From an uncultured Rhodospirillales bacterium (GTDB taxonomy: Bacteria > Pseudomonadota > Alphaproteobacteria > ATCC43930 > CGMCC-115725): 64,000 bases of DNA. Within the stretch, counting starts at the first letter, position 1. Every line of letters starts with the position of its first letter. A model generated the notes under the pieces. The model saw nothing but the letters and a program-made list of their open reading frames with translations, did no database searches and was not told the DNA's origin. The DNA is taken from NCBI GenBank assembly GCA_903828515.1, contig CAIKMD010000002.1, forward strand, positions 682,001-746,000, in the 5' to 3' direction. The translations under genes were made by a program, and so were the position numbers. Shown piece by piece: positions 61,404 to 64,000 of this stretch.

Positions 61404-62779
61404 GTGTATTTCACCAAGGTCATGAAGCCGAAATCCTGATGGTCCTGCATGTGGCAGTGGAAAAGGGCGGGGCCGGGATTGTCGGCGATGAAATCGATCT
61501 CGGCGTCGCGCCGGCCGGGCAGGGCGACGACGTCCTTCGTCAGCCCCGACATCGGCTTGCCGAGGAAATTCGTCACCTCGAAGCTGTGGCGATGGAGATG
61601 GATCGGGTGCATGTCGCCGCTGAGATTGTGCATCACAAGGCGATAACGCTTGCCGCGCGTCACCATGATCGGATCGGCGTCAGGCCATGATTTGCCGTTG
61701 ATGGTCCAGCGATTGAAGCCGCCGCGCCCGCCGGGAATCTTCTCGAACAGCAATTCGATCCGCGCGTCAGGCTCGGGCGCCGGCGCGGGGTTGCCGAAGA
61801 TCGTGTAGTCCCAGTTCATCTTCATCGGCGCCATCGACCACTGCGGCGCGCCGGTGGCACCGGCATATTCGATCACCACGCCCATCCCGCTCGCACGTTC
61901 GGCATCGTTGGTCGAGCCCATGATCCAGATGCCCGGCTGATCCATCGTCACCACGGCGTCGATCCGCTCGCCCGGCGCGAGGAAGAGCATGTCGAGCGTC
62001 TGCGGATTCGGCACCGGATTGCCGTCCATCGCCAGCACGGTGAAGCGGTGATGCGGCAACGCGATCATCGCATCCGCCGTCGCGCTCGCGTTCAGCAGGC
62101 GGAACAGCACGCGCTGCCCCCTCTTGACCCGGATCGGTGCACTGTGACCCAGCGCCTTGCCGTTGAACGAGGCGGATTTGTAGGTCACTTCCATCCCGTT
62201 ATCGGCCGGCGGACCCTTGCGGATATCCTGTAGGCTGACGAATTGTGGTTCCCAATGATGCATCGCGATCGTCACTTCGCGGTCATAGCGCGCGGGGTCG
62301 CTGACCGGATCGACGATGAAGAACCCGTATTGCCCGCCATAGAGGCTCTTGGTCAGGTCGCGCCCCGCCATCGCGTGGGTGTGATACCAGCGGGTACCGG
62401 CGGGCCCGGCGACGAAGCTGACCGTTTGAGTGGCGCCCGCGTCGACCATGGGCGAGCCTTCTTCCATCGCGCCGTCGGCCTCGGCCGGAACATGCAGTCC
62501 GTGCCAATGCACGATGTCGTCGCCGCGGCTTTTGTTGGCGATCTCGATGGTGACGGTTTTGCCGTCGCGGACCCGCAAGAGCGGACCGGGCACGGTGCCG
62601 TTATAGCCGACCGTTCGGATGACGCGGCCGGGCGCGATTTCGAGCGACAGCGGCGCGATGGTCAGGCGGAAATCGGGCTTCGGCCGGCGTTCCTGGGCGA
62701 AGGCAGGTCCCGCCAGCGGCAAACTCGCAGCACCGGCCAGAAATAGCCGCCGATCGAGATGAGGTCCCGGCCGTCGCAT
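61400..62779 (-). CDS. Twin-arginine-exported multicopper oxidase (laccase-like)
   Basis: 459 residues. Tat signal HLDRRLFLAGAASLPLAGPAFA (DRRLFLAG motif). Three cupredoxin domains with the full copper set: HWHGLH (near 103), WYHTHA, HPIHLHRHSF and the C-terminal HCHMQDHQDFGF. The T1 axial position (Cys+10) is Phe, not Met as in CueO, which normally raises the redox potential. No methionine-rich insert is seen, so copper oxidation as the main role is less likely than oxidation of phenols or of a protein partner. First gene of a five-gene unit, each junction overlapping by 4 nt. It is divergent from the CorC-type gene. Confidence 0.92.
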   Translation of the reverse strand: MRRPGPHLDRRLFLAGAASLPLAGPAFAQERRPKPDFRLTIAPLSLEIAPGRVIRTVGYNGTVPGPLLRVRDGKTVTIEIANKSRGDDIVHWHGLHVPAEADGAMEEGSPMVDAGATQTVSFVAGPAGTRWYHTHAMAGRDLTKSLYGGQYGFFIVDPVSDPARYDREVTIAMHHWEPQFVSLQDIRKGPPADNGMEVTYKSASFNGKALGHSAPIRVKRGQRVLFRLLNASATADAMIALPHHRFTVLAMDGNPVPNPQTLDMLFLAPGERIDAVVTMDQPGIWIMGSTNDAERASGMGVVIEYAGATGAPQWSMAPMKMNWDYTIFGNPAPAPEPDARIELLFEKIPGGRGGFNRWTINGKSWPDADPIMVTRGKRYRLVMHNLSGDMHPIHLHRHSFEVTNFLGKPMSGLTKDVVALPGRRDAEIDFIADNPGPALFHCHMQDHQDFGFMTLVKYT

Positions 62780-62872
62780 CGTTTCGCTCCCCTGCCGAAT
62801 ACGCTATCGGAGGGATGCCGGACAGGCAACCCATGGCCTAAACTAGAGCCTCGAACAATGAACGGGACCGCC

Positions 62873-64000
62873 ATGCTCTGGCTGCAATTCGCCGTCGTCT
62901 TTCTGCTGATCCTGCTCAACGGGTTCTTCACCCTCGCCGAGATGGCGGTCGTCTCCGCGCGGCGCGTGCGCCTGCAACGCGCGGCCGATCTCGGGAGTGT
63001 GGGGGCGCGGATCGCGCTCGACCTGAAACAGGATTCGGGACGGTTCTTTTCGACGGTGCAGATCGGCATCACGGTGATCGGCGTGCTGGCCAGCGTGTTC
63101 GGCGGCGCCGCTTTCGCGCATGAGGTCGAGAGCCTGCTCGCGCCCTATACGGCTTACGCGGAATCGATGAGCTATGTGCTGGTGGTTATCGCGATTTCCT
63201 ATCTGACGCTGATCCTCGGCGAACTGGTGCCGAAGCGCGTCGCGCTGAACCGGCCCGAGGCGATCGCGATCCGCCTCGCCTGGCTGATCCGGGTGATGGC
63301 CCAGGTCGCGGCGCCCGTCGCGTGGTTCCTGTCGTTTTCGAGCAATCTCGTGCTGCGGCTGGTGCCCGGACGCGCGACCGAGCCGGGGCCCGTGACGGAA
63401 GAAGAAATCACCATCATGTTGCGTGAGGCGCAGGCGGCGGGGCAGGTTCATCCCGCCGAGACCGCGATCGTGCAGATGGCCCTGCGCCTCGGGGATCGCC
63501 GCGTCAACGCGGTGATGACGCCGCGCACCCAGGTCGAATGGCTCGACCTGTCCGAAAGCGACGACGAGATTCGCGCGGCGATCCGCAACAGTTCCTATTC
63601 GCGCTTTCCGGTCTTCGACGGCGGTCCGGCGCAGGTCGCGGGCGTCGTCCACGTGCGCGATCTCGCGCTCGAGGTGATGAGCGGACAGCCGTTCAATCTC
63701 AAGCGTCAACTGCGGCCGGCGCTTTACATCCCCGAAACCGCCACGGCGTTGCGCGCGCTCGAAGTCTTCCGCAAATCGGGCGATCCGATGGCGCTGGTGG
63801 TCGACGAGTTCGGCGACTTTCAGGGACTGGTCACGCTCGACGACGTCATGCAGTCCCTGGTCGGCGAGATCGCCGAGCAGGGCGAGGCGCCGAACCCGAG
63901 CGTCGAGCGTCGCGAGGACGGCTCGATGGTGATCGACGGCATGACCGCGCTCGATTCGGTCAAGGACCTGACCGGGCTCGCGACGCTCCCCGGCGAAGAC
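62873..64000 (+). CDS. CorC/HlyC-type membrane protein with DUF21 and CBS domains (partial, 3' end outside window)
   Basis: 376 codons to the right edge, still open. Start ATG 62873 (ggga 6 nt upstream) or in-frame ATG 62858. DUF21 membrane domain: LLILLNGFFTLAEMAVVSARRVRLQRAADLGSVGARIALDLKQDSGRFFSTVQIGITVIGVLASVFGG and LILGELVPKRVALNRPEAIA; then the CBS pair starting DRRVNAVMTPRTQVEWLDL and ending AMALVVDEFGDFQGLVTLDDVMQSLVGEI; the C-terminal CorC/HlyC transporter-associated domain begins just before the edge (SVERREDGSMVIDGMTALDSVKDL). The family includes Mg/Co-homeostasis membrane proteins (CNNM-like). Confidence 0.93.
   Translation, partial: MLWLQFAVVFLLILLNGFFTLAEMAVVSARRVRLQRAADLGSVGARIALDLKQDSGRFFSTVQIGITVIGVLASVFGGAAFAHEVESLLAPYTAYAESMSYVLVVIAISYLTLILGELVPKRVALNRPEAIAIRLAWLIRVMAQVAAPVAWFLSFSSNLVLRLVPGRATEPGPVTEEEITIMLREAQAAGQVHPAETAIVQMALRLGDRRVNAVMTPRTQVEWLDLSESDDEIRAAIRNSSYSRFPVFDGGPAQVAGVVHVRDLALEVMSGQPFNLKRQLRPALYIPETATALRALEVFRKSGDPMALVVDEFGDFQGLVTLDDVMQSLVGEIAEQGEAPNPSVERREDGSMVIDGMTALDSVKDLTGLATLPGED

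Overview
The window is GC-rich, densely coded chromosomal DNA that reads as an alphaproteobacterium; family and genus cannot be fixed from sequence alone. The signs are codon use strongly biased to G/C at third positions, many twin-arginine and Sec-exported enzymes, orphan NitT/TauT and TRAP binding proteins, a stand-alone rpsD gene, a class II DAHP synthase, CimA, and intergenic hairpin repeats of types common in alphaproteobacteria. No tRNA, rRNA, CRISPR array, integrase, transposase or phage gene was seen.

Layout. 1-8.1 kb: a partial gene at the edge, two tandem twin-arginine-exported ACMSD-type amidohydrolases, a solitary form II-like CoxL molybdenum hydroxylase subunit, two small exported proteins, and a LemA-TPM-TPM operon. 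8.1-15.3 kb: an Hsp20-Lon pair, a cytochrome b561, a SpoIIAA-like protein and two orphan transport binding proteins. 15.5-22.5 kb: a twin-arginine-exported thiamine-diphosphate enzyme coupled to a diheme cytochrome c, then a 745-residue exported protein coupled to a DUF3142 protein, then a two-domain VOC dioxygenase-like protein. 22.7-36.5 kb: mixed catabolism and transport (exported hydrolases, MFS transporters, a D-aminoacylase-like enzyme, glutathione reductase, a phosphate-type porin, an MBL hydrolase, an FAD monooxygenase, Mug). 36.8-43.7 kb: DAHP synthase, a transglutaminase-like protein, a collagen-like lipoprotein, a PAS/Crp regulatory pair and an exported amidohydrolase. 43.8-48.0 kb: a five-gene operon of an amidase, a polysaccharide-deacetylase-like hydrolase and a NitT/TauT ABC transporter. 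48.3-58.5 kb: housekeeping genes (nadE, glnS, cysS, cimA, trmJ, rpsD). 58.6-62.8 kb (minus strand): a five-gene cluster, every junction overlapping by 4 nt, of a laccase-like multicopper oxidase, two small membrane proteins, a small Ig-like secreted protein and a heme-c/beta-propeller protein. The right edge holds a partial CorC-type CBS-domain membrane protein.

The best candidates for undescribed biology are (1) the multicopper oxidase operon at 58608-62779; (2) the periplasmic thiamine-diphosphate enzyme with its coupled diheme cytochrome c at 15503-18063; (3) the amidase/deacetylase/ABC operon at 43858-47979; and (4) the intergenic repeats, especially two hairpin families joined in the same order through a related linker at three loci, with paired substitutions showing that the hairpin itself is conserved.

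A recurring theme is export. Enzyme families usually found in the cytoplasm (ACMSD amidohydrolases, a thiamine-diphosphate enzyme, dienelactone hydrolase, carboxylesterase, MBL hydrolase) carry signal peptides here, suggesting substantial periplasmic processing of organic compounds. All functions are inferred from motifs and gene context; no database search was possible.
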